Shown: positions 7,904 to 15,997, counted from the stretch's first letter. The stretch: 36,439 nt of DNA from JAQUCI01 sp964553255 (GCA_964553255.1 CAZKJS010000013.1:1-36439); one strand, 5' to 3'. Notes: generated by a model from the sequence alone, not told the origin. A program made the numbers and translations.

Positions 7904-8560
7904 ATGAAAAAAAGTATAGCAATCTTTGGGATTGGAAGATTTGGGATTAGTTTAGCAAAGACATTGTGTCATTTGGGGCATCAAGTATTAGCAGTTGATG
8001 TGGATGAAGAGCGCATCAAGATAGCTGATGGTTATGTTACTCATACGATTCAAGCAGATAGTACGGATGAAAGAGCACTCTCGCAATTAGGCATTCGTAA
8101 TTTTGATTATGTGGTAGTGAGTATGGGAGATGATATCAGAGCTTCCATCTTAACAACCGTTTTGTGTAAAGAACAAGGGGCTAAATATCTGATTGCGAAA
8201 GCCGCAGATGATCTTCATGCTAAACTCCTTTATAAAACAGGAGCTGATAAAGTAATTCAACCAGAAAGTGAAGCTGGTATTAGATTAGCCAAGTCATTGG
8301 TATCAGAGAACATCATTGATTATCTTGATTTGTCTGATGAATACAGTGTTCATGAAATAAGAATACCGAAAATATGGGTAGGTAAGACTTTAGCTGAACT
8401 TGATGTGAGAGCTAAATATGATGTTTCAGTAATTGCGGTTAGACGTCAATCAACCATTATGGTAACACTTGACCCAAATGAACCGTTTATGGTTGGTGAT
8501 ATTATAATCATGATTGGATCAAACAAAGGGTTTGAGCAAATTTGTAATTTAAAATCATAA
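7904..8560 (+). CDS. ktrA: Potassium uptake regulatory subunit KtrA (RCK)
   Basis: Cytoplasmic nucleotide-binding subunit that gates KtrB. 218 residues, normal for KtrA (full TrkA is twice this). The N-terminal RCK_N Rossmann domain has the GIGRFG loop (about 9-14) and the acidic VDVDEERI end of beta-2 that holds the ribose of ATP/ADP or NAD. The C-terminal RCK_C domain (about 138-216) is the site where c-di-AMP binds in Firmicute homologues. AAGGAGCGTT precedes the ATG. It is co-transcribed with ktrB and ended by a strong terminator. Confidence 0.95.
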   Translation: MKKSIAIFGIGRFGISLAKTLCHLGHQVLAVDVDEERIKIADGYVTHTIQADSTDERALSQLGIRNFDYVVVSMGDDIRASILTTVLCKEQGAKYLIAKAADDLHAKLLYKTGADKVIQPESEAGIRLAKSLVSENIIDYLDLSDEYSVHEIRIPKIWVGKTLAELDVRAKYDVSVIAVRRQSTIMVTLDPNEPFMVGDIIIMIGSNKGFEQICNLKS

Positions 8561-8566
8561 AAAACG

Positions 8567-8591
8567 AAGATCATACCAATGATCTTTTTTT
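8567..8591 (+). terminator. Terminator of the ktrBA operon
   Basis: A perfect 8-bp stem (8567-8574 with 8579-8586), tetraloop ACCA and a T-run. Confidence 0.92.
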
Positions 8592-8621
8592 ATACGCGCT
8601 TGTGAGTAAGGGTAAAAAGAC

Positions 8622-8649
8622 TTGCCAATTATTGAAATTACAATATAAT
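8622..8649 (+). promoter_or_regulatory. Promoter of tRNA-Ala
   Basis: TTGCCA (8622-8627), 16-bp spacer, TATAAT (8644-8649). The tRNA starts 15 bases later. Confidence 0.75.
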
Positions 8650-8664
8650 AATAGTTGTCTAGTT

Positions 8665-8740
8665 GGGGGCGTAGCTCACCTGGGAGAGCGTTTGACTGGC
8701 AGTCAAAAGGTAGTCGGTTCGAGCCCGATCGTCTCCACCA
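8665..8740 (+). tRNA. tRNA-Ala (anticodon GGC)
   Basis: 76 nt with encoded CCA. The acceptor GGGGGCG pairs with CGTCTCC and includes the G3-U70 wobble that identifies alanine tRNAs. The anticodon stem TTTGA/TCAAA closes the loop CTGGCAG, giving GGC, which reads GCC. Confidence 0.96.
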
Positions 8741-8753
8741 ACATAAAAGAAAC

Positions 8754-8782
8754 GATTCCTTGATAGTATCAGGAATCTTTTT
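8754..8782 (+). terminator. Terminator after tRNA-Ala
   Basis: Stem GATTCCT (8754-8760) with AGGAATC (8771-8777), then five T. It lies between tRNA-Ala and the end of the oppositely oriented metal operon. Confidence 0.8.
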
Positions 8783-8784
8783 GT

Positions 8785-9018
8785 TTATAGCGATTTAGTT
8801 TGAGTATTAAGAACCTGATAGCCAAGAGTAGCGATAGTTTTTTCGATAGTCGTGGTGGTTATTACTGAATCATCAAACTCAAGTTTAACTTTACTAGCGT
8901 TAAAGAGCACTTTGATACTATCAAAATTGATTCCATTTAGTGTTTTTAGTGCTTTTTCAATCTTAATAGCACATGAGGGGCAAGTTAAGGTTTCAAGTTG
9001 CATTGTTAATATTTTCAT
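8785..9018 (-). CDS. Stand-alone heavy-metal-associated (HMA) domain protein
   Basis: A 77-residue ferredoxin-fold metal carrier. The loop TLTCPSC carries the CxxC pair that binds a soft or borderline metal; the more usual loop is MTCxxC. I chose ATG 9018, after AAAGGAAATAAC; an upstream in-frame start would fall inside the P-type ATPase gene and remove this fit. The start is one base after the ATPase stop, so translation is coupled. The adjacent ATPase lacks its own N-terminal metal-binding domain, so this protein probably supplies that role in trans, as CopZ does for CopA. Metal not determined by sequence. Confidence 0.9.
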   Translation of the reverse strand: MKILTMQLETLTCPSCAIKIEKALKTLNGINFDSIKVLFNASKVKLEFDDSVITTTTIEKTIATLGYQVLNTQTKSL

Positions 9019-9019
9019 G

Positions 9020-10876
9020 TTATTTCCTTTCTTTGTAGTGTAGTAAACGCATACCATTAAAGATTACTGCTAGAATACTTCCTTCATGCACTAACATGCC
9101 AATAGTCATGTTCATCCAATTACTGAAGAAAACACCAGCAAGTAGAAATAGTACAACGCTTATAGCGATTAATATATTTTGATGCATGTTTTTAACAGTA
9201 GCTTTTGCTAAAGATAGGGCATGGGGTAAGCGTGTGAAGTCATCGTTCATCAAAACAACATTGGACGTTTCAATAGCTACGTCGGTACCATTTCCCATGG
9301 CTATGCCAATATGAGCAAGTGCTAATGATGGACTATCATTTATACCATCACCAACAAAGGCGACAGTTTGCTTTTTGTTTTTGATCAAGTTATCAATATA
9401 AGCTGCTTTATCTTCAGGTAACATATTGCCATAAGCAATATCAAGGTTTAACTGTTTACCGATAATATCAACAATGGCTTGGTTGTCTCCTGATAACATA
9501 ATGAGTTGTTTAATACCTAACTTACGTAGCTTTATAAGGGTAGTTAAAACATCGTTTCTCAGTTTATCTTTAACTCCCATTATTACTTTAACTTCATTAT
9601 CAATAGCGGTGATCACAAGCGAGTTTCCTGCTTTTTGTAAAGTATTGATATCTTTAATCATTATTTCATTTAATTTGATGTTTGCCAAAGACATTAACTC
9701 AAGATTGCCAACTAATACTTGATGGTCATTAACATTAGCTCTAACGCCTTTACCTTTTATGACTTGTGTATTGTTTACAGGATAAAGTTTAACATTCATA
9801 AGATTAGCTAAAACAGCTTTAGCCAAGGGATGATCGGATTGATTTTCAACGCTGGCAAGATAACCAAGTGCTTCATTTGGGTCTTTATCGTAGTGGATAG
9901 TTGAAGTAACACTAGGTTTCCCCATCGTCAAAGTTCCGGTCTTATCAAAAACAATAGTATCCAGCCGACTAAGATCATTTATTACTTCACTTCCTTTTAA
10001 TAGAATTCCATGTTTGGCACCGTTACCAATACCAGCCACATTTGAAACAGGAACACCTATTACTAAGGCACCAGGACAGCCAAGAACAAGAATAGTAATA
10101 GCTAATTTGATATCTTTAAAGATAAGCCATACACTAAAGCCTAATAGTAAAACAGTAGGTGTATAATACTTCGCAAACCGATCGATAAAGCGTTCTGTTT
10201 TTGATTTAGAATCTTGAGCAAGTTCGACAAGTTCAATAATCTTACCAAAAGTGGTTTCTTCGCCAATAAGTTCAGCCACAATTTTAATAGTTCCATTATC
10301 CAAAATTGTCCCTGCGAAAACTTTATCTTTTTCTTCTTTATAAATCGGTAACGACTCACCGGTGATACTAGCTTCATTGATACTACCTTCACCATTAATG
10401 ATGCTGCCATCAACAGGAATCTTCGCACCAGTTTTAACAAGTAAAATATCACCAATATCTACTTCATTTATAGCTACTTCCATAAAGTCGCCATTAGGCA
10501 TTTGTTTTACTGCTGTTTCAGGAGCCATGGCCACCAACTTTTTAATAGCTGCCCGTGTTTTGTTTAGGGTACGTTTTTCTAGGTATGCACCAAACAAGAA
10601 CAAAAAGGTGACAATAGCCGATTCCTCGTAATTTTTTATCATAAAAGCACCAATGACAGCGATCGTTACTAGTACATCGATACTGATAACTCTTATACGA
10701 AGTGATTGATAGGCTAATAAGGCGATTGGTAGCGCGCCTAGTATCGAGGCACTGACTAGCGCGATAGTAGCTAACAATTCATCATCAAAACCTAGTTTGG
10801 CTACTAAACCAATAATGATCAAGATAGCACTGATAAGAGTAATATGCGTTTTTCTTGCTAAGATAAAATGCGGCAT
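9020..10876 (-). CDS. P1B-type heavy-metal-transporting ATPase with CPG motif
   Basis: Metal-efflux pump of the plasma membrane. 618 residues, short because there is no N-terminal HMA domain. It begins with two helix pairs (about 10-55 and 62-100). The actuator TGES is at 172-175, the phosphorylation site DKTGT starts at D311, the nucleotide-domain HP is in ENQSDHPLAKA, and the hinge is GDGINDSPSL. The transmembrane metal site is C267-P-G rather than CPC or SPC. The last helix pair has H597-E-G-S, a signature usually seen in P1B-4 (Fe, Co, Zn) pumps. Ion choice is therefore open; Fe(II), Zn or Co is likelier than Cu(I). AGGTG precedes the ATG. It lies 7 bases after the hemerythrin-like gene. 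Confidence 0.94.
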   Translation of the reverse strand: MPHFILARKTHITLISAILIIIGLVAKLGFDDELLATIALVSASILGALPIALLAYQSLRIRVISIDVLVTIAVIGAFMIKNYEESAIVTFLFLFGAYLEKRTLNKTRAAIKKLVAMAPETAVKQMPNGDFMEVAINEVDIGDILLVKTGAKIPVDGSIINGEGSINEASITGESLPIYKEEKDKVFAGTILDNGTIKIVAELIGEETTFGKIIELVELAQDSKSKTERFIDRFAKYYTPTVLLLGFSVWLIFKDIKLAITILVLGCPGALVIGVPVSNVAGIGNGAKHGILLKGSEVINDLSRLDTIVFDKTGTLTMGKPSVTSTIHYDKDPNEALGYLASVENQSDHPLAKAVLANLMNVKLYPVNNTQVIKGKGVRANVNDHQVLVGNLELMSLANIKLNEIMIKDINTLQKAGNSLVITAIDNEVKVIMGVKDKLRNDVLTTLIKLRKLGIKQLIMLSGDNQAIVDIIGKQLNLDIAYGNMLPEDKAAYIDNLIKNKKQTVAFVGDGINDSPSLALAHIGIAMGNGTDVAIETSNVVLMNDDFTRLPHALSLAKATVKNMHQNILIAISVVLFLLAGVFFSNWMNMTIGMLVHEGSILAVIFNGMRLLHYKERK

Positions 10877-10883
10877 AAAACAC

Positions 10884-11174
10884 CTACTCTTTAATCAAAG
10901 CTTTAGTATAAGCTTGGTCAAGTTCTGACAATATCACATAAACTATCTCATAGGTTTCACAAACATCATTTGGTACTTGATAGTTGTTAGTTAGTGTTCT
11001 TAATTTTTCAAACTCATCATGTAAATTCAATGAAATGTTATCAAGATTTATCTTAGTGGAAATTTTATCAAATATTTCCTTCACCTCATAAAATTCAGGA
11101 TGATGTTGACCATGAACACGAGCTACAATGGGAATATATTCTTTAAGTGTTTTTAACGATTTATCAGTAATCAT
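10884..11174 (-). CDS. Small hemerythrin-like helical protein
   Basis: 96 residues, all helical by composition. The segment VARVHGQHHPEF resembles the hemerythrin-like domain of ScdA/RIC iron-cluster repair proteins, where an equivalent VHGxxHPEL is followed by an HxxxEE motif. Here the first helix is missing and the second motif is weak (LHDEFEKL), so a full di-iron site is doubtful. It is first in an operon with a P1B-ATPase and an HMA carrier, which suggests metal sensing, storage or delivery. ATG 11174 follows an AGAAAGAGGTAGAAA-type ribosome site. The family call is tentative; the gene itself is well supported. Confidence 0.75.
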   Translation of the reverse strand: MITDKSLKTLKEYIPIVARVHGQHHPEFYEVKEIFDKISTKINLDNISLNLHDEFEKLRTLTNNYQVPNDVCETYEIVYVILSELDQAYTKALIKE

Positions 11175-11223
11175 TTTCTACCTCTTTCTATTGTTAAATA
11201 AAGAGTATCATTGAAATCAACTT

Positions 11224-11249
11224 AATAATTTGATTCAAATCAAATTATT
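11224..11249. promoter_or_regulatory. Perfect inverted repeat upstream of the metal operon
   Basis: Arms 11224-11234 and 11239-11249 are exact 11-base complements around TCAA. The site lies 50-75 bp before the hemerythrin-like gene. Its size and symmetry suit a metalloregulator of the Fur, MntR or ArsR kind, but I cannot match it to one consensus. No regulator gene is adjacent. Confidence 0.6.
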
Positions 11250-11331
11250 GAATAATTGTTTGTATCACAAAGTAGTGATAATTGATCAAGTGTAAACAAT
11301 AAATACTAATAAATATCAAGTTTACCTGTGA

Positions 11332-11337
11332 TATAAT
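11332..11337 (+). promoter_or_regulatory. Extended -10 promoter for the 544-aa membrane protein gene
   Basis: TGATATAAT at 11329-11337 is an extended -10 (TGn plus TATAAT). There is no good -35 box at 17 bp, as is common for extended -10 promoters. Confidence 0.55.
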
Positions 11338-11373
11338 CTATTTGACTTGAACGTATGAGTTTAAGGAGGAAAT

Positions 11374-13008
11374 ATGTTAAAGAAATTATCAATATTGGCG
11401 GTTATAGGTTGGATATTAGCCTTACTTGTCGGTTACTATGTAATCTTGCCACCAATAAATGTTACGAGTTTTGGATTTTGGGGATTTTTTGTCCCGGCAA
11501 TCTTAATACCACTGGTTTTAATTACCCAAACATATAGTTTGAAAGATGGATTTAATAAGGGTAAAGCTTTTTATCCGATGATCATTGTGATCGTGGCAGT
11601 AGTTGTTTTCTTTACTGGCATGATATTTGCTAGTCCAGTATTTAATGCAAAAACATATACTAAACGTATCACAGTTGTACCATCATCATTTGAAGAAGAC
11701 ATAAGACCAGTAGATTTTGACAACTTACCACTTTTGGATAAAGCATCAACGCAAAAAGTAGGGGATCGCATTGTTGGTCAGCTTCCGGATCTTGTAAGTC
11801 AGTTCAGTGTTTCTAATGAATATTCACTTATTAACTATCGTGGAAACATTGTAAGAGTTACACCACTTGAGCATAATGGTTTGTTTAAGTATTTTGCTAA
11901 TAAGGGTGCGACTGCTGGTTATATTGTTGTTGATTCAACCACTGGTGAAGCATCTTTAACCAGACTTGAAGAAGGTTTGAAGTATCTACCATCATCATTC
12001 TTCTTTAAAAACCTTCGTCGTCATGTCCAGATTAACAATCCATTTGACATCTTAGGAGAGTTTTCCTTTGAACTTGATGAAGATGGTAATCCTTATTGGA
12101 TAATCCAAACCTTGAAATATACTTGGGTAGGGATGAAAAAAGAAGTAAAGGGAATAATCATGGTTAACGCCGTTACTGGTGAGATGGCTAAATATGGCGT
12201 TGGTGAAGAAATACCACGCTGGGTTGATAACGTATATGATGCAGATTTGATCACGATGGAGCTTGATTCTTGGGGATTGTATCAAGGAGGCTTCTTAAAC
12301 AGTTTATTTAGTCAACGAAATGTTACGCAGACAACAGCTGGTTATACCTATATAACAATGGATGATGATGTCTTTATGTACACAGGGATTACCTCTGTCA
12401 GTAATGATGAGTCAAATATTGGTTTTGCGATGGTAAATCTAAGAACACATGATGCTCATTTCTACGCTGTTCCTGGTGCTGAAGAATATAGTGCCATGAG
12501 TTCAGCTGCTGGAGCAGTACAAGAGAAAAACTACACCAGTACCTTTCCGTTATTAATAAATCTAAATAATCGTCCTACTTATTTATTATCATTGAAGGAT
12601 GCAGCAGGATTGGTTAAGATGTATGCGTTTGTTGATGTTCAAGACTATCAGAAGGTAACAACTAGTGATTCATCTTTGGGTATTGAAGCAGCAGCTAATG
12701 CTTATATGCAAATGATGGGAACAGTCAGCTATGATGAAAGTCAAGTTATCACAAGATCATTTAAGATCACTGCTATTCAACCAGTTACCATCGATGGCAA
12801 TACTTACTACTATTTGTTAAGTGATACTAATGAAAAATTCAATGTATTAGCTAGTGTTAATCTAACAGTTACACCTTTCTTGAAAGTAAATGATGAGATA
12901 AGATGTTCTTACTATGTTTCAAAGACAGGTGTTAATAATATAATTACTATTGAAGTAATAGAAAACATTGTAAGCAATGAACAAGGAGATGTTAATGAAA
13001 ATAATTGA
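11374..13008 (+). CDS. Membrane-anchored protein with PepSY-like segments, unknown function
   Basis: 544 residues. Three hydrophobic helices at about 5-25, 30-52 and 68-90 anchor a long outside domain (about 91-544). The outside part has recurring beta segments such as GYIVVDSTTGEA and GIIMVNAVTGEM that resemble PepSY strands, and a later OB-like region near the C-terminus (about 430-540). It was not recognised as a named family; similar proteins in Firmicutes are annotated only as membrane or signal-sequence proteins. AAGGAGGAAAT precedes the ATG. Its 3' end overlaps the phosphoglucose isomerase gene by 14 bases, so the two are translated as a pair. TGA is its stop codon. Confidence 0.85.
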   Translation: MLKKLSILAVIGWILALLVGYYVILPPINVTSFGFWGFFVPAILIPLVLITQTYSLKDGFNKGKAFYPMIIVIVAVVVFFTGMIFASPVFNAKTYTKRITVVPSSFEEDIRPVDFDNLPLLDKASTQKVGDRIVGQLPDLVSQFSVSNEYSLINYRGNIVRVTPLEHNGLFKYFANKGATAGYIVVDSTTGEASLTRLEEGLKYLPSSFFFKNLRRHVQINNPFDILGEFSFELDEDGNPYWIIQTLKYTWVGMKKEVKGIIMVNAVTGEMAKYGVGEEIPRWVDNVYDADLITMELDSWGLYQGGFLNSLFSQRNVTQTTAGYTYITMDDDVFMYTGITSVSNDESNIGFAMVNLRTHDAHFYAVPGAEEYSAMSSAAGAVQEKNYTSTFPLLINLNNRPTYLLSLKDAAGLVKMYAFVDVQDYQKVTTSDSSLGIEAAANAYMQMMGTVSYDESQVITRSFKITAIQPVTIDGNTYYYLLSDTNEKFNVLASVNLTVTPFLKVNDEIRCSYYVSKTGVNNIITIEVIENIVSNEQGDVNENN

Positions 13009-13549
13009 ACCAAATGCGACGTTATTTTTTGATCATGTTATTGAAGGACCATCAACTACAAAGACAAGCAAACCTTATCATGAAGCTAAATCATTCTATA
13101 AAGAAGTAGATGAAAGCTTAAGAGATGATGAAGTCATGTATGATGTTTATCGTACAACAAATGAAAGTGTTGGTGCTAAACAAGATATGATGTGGGGATT
13201 GACCGTATTATATCCCATTACAGTAAAAGGCGAATGTAATATGACAAGAGGACATTTTCACGCTGATGAAGCACGTAGTGAAGTGTACTATGGCTTTGGT
13301 GGTGAAGGGTTGTTATTATTCATGGACAAAGAAGGTAATACATGGGCAGAACGCGTATTTAAAGGTTCAGTACACTTGATTGATGGTCAGTATGGTCATC
13401 GTTTAGTCAACACAAGCGTAAAAGAACCGCTTAAAGTTGTGGCTTGTTGGTCAAAACACGCAGGCTATGATTATGAGTATGTTGAAGATAATCCCTTTGG
13501 ATATCGGATATATAATATTGATGATAAGATTGTTATCAAAGAAAACTAG
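12995..13549 (+). CDS. Cupin-type glucose-6-phosphate isomerase
   Basis: Interconverts glucose-6-phosphate and fructose-6-phosphate using a metal in a cupin barrel; this is the archaeal-type enzyme, unrelated to common PGI. 184 residues. The core runs from TVLYPITVKG through TRGHFHADEARSEVYYGFGG (metal ligands His, His, Glu and the YY pair) to the second cupin motif DGQYGHRLVN. The chosen ATG at 12995 has AAGGAGATGTTA before it; an ORF start 18 bases earlier would place the ribosome site inside the gene. It overlaps the upstream membrane protein gene and is closed by a terminator. The usual PGI may be elsewhere in the genome, so this could be a second, regulated isomerase. Confidence 0.9.
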   Translation: MKIIEPNATLFFDHVIEGPSTTKTSKPYHEAKSFYKEVDESLRDDEVMYDVYRTTNESVGAKQDMMWGLTVLYPITVKGECNMTRGHFHADEARSEVYYGFGGEGLLLFMDKEGNTWAERVFKGSVHLIDGQYGHRLVNTSVKEPLKVVACWSKHAGYDYEYVEDNPFGYRIYNIDDKIVIKEN

Positions 13550-13563
13550 TAAAAATATTAATC

Positions 13564-13612
13564 AAAAAGCAGTTATCAAACAAGTTATAACTTAAAGGTT
13601 AACTGCTTTTTT
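13564..13612 (+). terminator. Terminator after the isomerase gene
   Basis: AAAAGCAGTTA (about 13565-13575) pairs with TAACTGCTTTT (13600-13610), with a long loop and a T-run. It may also work for the gene converging from the right. Confidence 0.85.
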
Positions 13613-13634
13613 AGTGTACGATAGTATTTTCAAT

Positions 13635-14093
13635 TTAAGATACGGAAGCTTTGTTTACAATAGAGCGTATTAGATATAACAAGCATACTATCAAATATGA
13701 GGGGATAATACTCATTGCACTACAGACAATCAAGGTGGTCCAAAACTCTGTCTTTAGTACAGTTGTGGCTATTACAATAGCCACTATTGAACTAAAGACA
13801 GTACTGATGATAAAGATGATAGAGCGCTTATCATTAAGCGTTTTGATAAAGAAAATCAATATCACCCCAGCAAACGTAGAAGATATAGGAAAAGATAATA
13901 ACCAAATGCTTTCGAAAGTAAAAAGGGAAAAAGTATGATCTTTAAAAACGATCGGCCAAACCATCACTGTAAATGCTAAGCCAAGAAATGCGAGGATACC
14001 AAAGATGACCGCTAAGCCTGATGAAATCGAAACACGCTCAACAAGGCTTCCAACAGGATTTCCTTTCTCATCAAAGATGTTCCAATTACCCAT
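13635..14093 (-). CDS. Four-helix membrane protein, unknown function
   Basis: 152 residues, not recognised. A short polar start (IFDEKGNPVGSLVERV) is followed by four likely membrane helices at about 24-45, 62-84, 93-112 and 122-144. ATG 14093 has a strong AAGGAGG 5 bases upstream. It follows the DUF6440 gene closely and both proteins contain a D-x-x-GNP-turn, so they are probably one operon. The gene contains a 54-bp near-perfect palindrome (13748-13801) that codes for the third helix, which is odd for coding DNA. Confidence 0.8.
   Translation of the reverse strand: MGNWNIFDEKGNPVGSLVERVSISSGLAVIFGILAFLGLAFTVMVWPIVFKDHTFSLFTFESIWLLSFPISSTFAGVILIFFIKTLNDKRSIIFIISTVFSSIVAIVIATTVLKTEFWTTLIVCSAMSIIPSYLIVCLLYLIRSIVNKASVS
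13748..13801. repeat. 54-bp near-perfect palindrome inside a membrane protein gene
   Basis: Arms 13748-13773 and 13776-13801 are reverse complements at 23 of 26 positions around a two-base centre. It lies wholly inside coding sequence, in a stretch encoding Ile/Val/Ala/Thr residues. The transcript would fold into a very stable hairpin. Confidence 0.9.
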
Positions 14094-14117
14094 AATAACC
14101 TCCTTATAATCTTATTT

Positions 14118-14315
14118 TTACCAAAGGTTTGAGTTATATGAAATTTGCTTAACGATAGGATTTCCATCTTTATCAAGTAAAGGTGTCATGCCACCAGCAT
14201 ATCCATTTGAATGAAATACATAATGAACGCCAGTTGCTTTATCAACCCAAATTTCCATCACACTTAAAAATCCTTGACTATAAACCTTTTCAAATCTATT
14301 GTTATCTTTTCTCAT
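14118..14315 (-). CDS. DUF6440 family small protein
   Basis: 65 residues, function unknown. The pattern RFEKVYSQGFLSVMEIWVD, then GVHYVF, GYAGGMTPLLD and GNPI matches the small DUF6440 proteins common in Firmicutes, which look like a single beta-sheet domain. Such proteins often occur next to short membrane proteins, as here. ATG 14315 follows GGTGAGAAT. An extended -10 (TGCTATAAT, complement of 14341-14349) lies just upstream. Confidence 0.8.
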   Translation of the reverse strand: MRKDNNRFEKVYSQGFLSVMEIWVDKATGVHYVFHSNGYAGGMTPLLDKDGNPIVKQISYNSNLW

Positions 14316-14340
14316 ATTCTCACCATAATTTCATATATCA

Positions 14341-14349
14341 ATTATAGCA
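14341..14349 (-). promoter_or_regulatory. Extended -10 promoter for the DUF6440 operon
   Basis: On the minus strand TGCTATAAT, a consensus extended -10. No clear -35 at the right distance. Confidence 0.5.
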
Positions 14350-14470
14350 TAGGTTTTTTATTGATTGCATAATCCAAGTTACTGGTGTTTCGTTAATCAT
14401 TCTTTAAAGATATCGTAACCTGCTTAAAGAAATATAAAATTCGATATCAGTAAATATGGTAACACTGAAC

Positions 14471-15943
14471 TTAATATGGTCTATTAAGGATTTCAATACG
14501 ACCTTCAATATTACGATCAAGATGTTGATGGGTTCTTAAGTATTCCTCGATAATGTCAAAACAAGAGGTTGAAACACATTTACGATCTGTATACTCAAAT
14601 GCCTCATCATGTGACAATCCAAAAAAGACATCAATGTTATTAGCGTGATAGTTTTGAATAGAAACGGAATATACTTTATCATCATCTACTTCCTCATTAT
14701 CAACTTTGAGTTCAAGTAATTGTTTCTTGTTGAAATCATACTTGACTCTTACGTTATTAGATACTTGATAAAACTCAGTTTCATTATTTATGAAACCATC
14801 TCGAAGTAAATGTGTTATAGCTTTTCTTAGACTTTTACCACTCCACTTATACATATAGATTTCATCATCATAGGGGAATATTTCCATTAGCGCTTTCAAA
14901 TCTACAATTGGACCTAATGAAGTTCCTCGAATACTACCTGAAGCCATAAATGCAATATCAATACCTAAAGATTCCTTAAGCGCATCAGCCAACAAATTCC
15001 CTAACTCGGTTTCTTGTGTACGTCTTGGATGCGTTAATTTCTTAACAAATTTTGTGACAATTCGTCCGTATTTTTTATCGGTTTTGTTCTTATATGAGAA
15101 GATGATATCTTCAATTGCTTCATCACGAGGACAATGTTGATTATCAATTGGCACACACTGCCACTCATATGAAGCAACAGAATTAGTGTCAGTATCAACT
15201 TTAAGATCAAAGCGACCTATAACATCTGTTCCTGTACCAGCTTGTACGATCAAAATATCATTAATCAGTTCTGGTTTATCTAAGAATGTATGACTATGAC
15301 CACCAATTATTAAATCAACGCCCCATTTGGGATCAAGCATTGATGCTAATCTTTTATCAGCTTCAAATCCGATATGAGTAAGTAGTACGGTTAGATCAAT
15401 GTCAGTAGTACGATAAGAGTTACAAATGCGTCCTACCTCAACAACCGCATCATCAACATCAATTAGTGTTCCAATTACGCCTTCGCTTTTCGTAGAAGCA
15501 ATGACTTCTTCTGTTACTAAGCCAATAAAAAGAATATTCATGCCATCGATGTTATAAATCTTATGTGAGTTGAATAAACGAGCGTTATTCATCTTAATAA
15601 ATAGATTGGCATTAATTATTGGAAACTTAGTGCATTTCTCTAAAAACAGTAAGTGTGGTAAACCATAATCAAGTTCATGATTACCCAAAGTAACAACATC
15701 TGGTGCTAACATATTCATGATATCAACTGTTGACACACCCTTGAATTCGCTGTCTATTATTGATCCTCTAAACATATCTCCTGAAATAGTGTAAAGTACG
15801 TTTTTTACCTCAGTACGTACTTTATTGATGTAACCGGAAAGCAATGACACTCCACCGATAAGTTTTTGATCAACTTCTTCGGCTAAAAAATCACCATGCA
15901 TGTCATTGGAATGTAGTATGGTAAGCTCTTTAATTGTGCTCAT
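14471..15943 (-). CDS. Cytosolic 5'-nucleotidase / UshA-like metallophosphoesterase
   Basis: Hydrolyses nucleoside monophosphates or related phosphoesters with two metal ions. 490 residues. The N-terminal calcineurin-like domain has the motifs HSNDMHG (D-x-H), SGD, TLGNHELDYG, LTHIGFEAD and IIGGHSHTFL. The C-terminal 5'-nucleotidase domain (about 310-490) includes the ELGNLLADAL and GSIRGT segments for substrate binding. There is no signal peptide or anchor: the protein starts directly at strand 1 (STIKELTILHSND), so it should act in the cytoplasm, unlike UshA or YfkN. AAAGGAGAAGATC precedes ATG 15943. It follows the beta-propeller protein gene by about 55 bp. Confidence 0.92.
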   Translation of the reverse strand: MSTIKELTILHSNDMHGDFLAEEVDQKLIGGVSLLSGYINKVRTEVKNVLYTISGDMFRGSIIDSEFKGVSTVDIMNMLAPDVVTLGNHELDYGLPHLLFLEKCTKFPIINANLFIKMNNARLFNSHKIYNIDGMNILFIGLVTEEVIASTKSEGVIGTLIDVDDAVVEVGRICNSYRTTDIDLTVLLTHIGFEADKRLASMLDPKWGVDLIIGGHSHTFLDKPELINDILIVQAGTGTDVIGRFDLKVDTDTNSVASYEWQCVPIDNQHCPRDEAIEDIIFSYKNKTDKKYGRIVTKFVKKLTHPRRTQETELGNLLADALKESLGIDIAFMASGSIRGTSLGPIVDLKALMEIFPYDDEIYMYKWSGKSLRKAITHLLRDGFINNETEFYQVSNNVRVKYDFNKKQLLELKVDNEEVDDDKVYSVSIQNYHANNIDVFFGLSHDEAFEYTDRKCVSTSCFDIIEEYLRTHQHLDRNIEGRIEILNRPY

Positions 15944-15997
15944 GATCTTCTCCTTTATATTATTTTTGATACATCAAAGATGATGATGTATTTAAGA

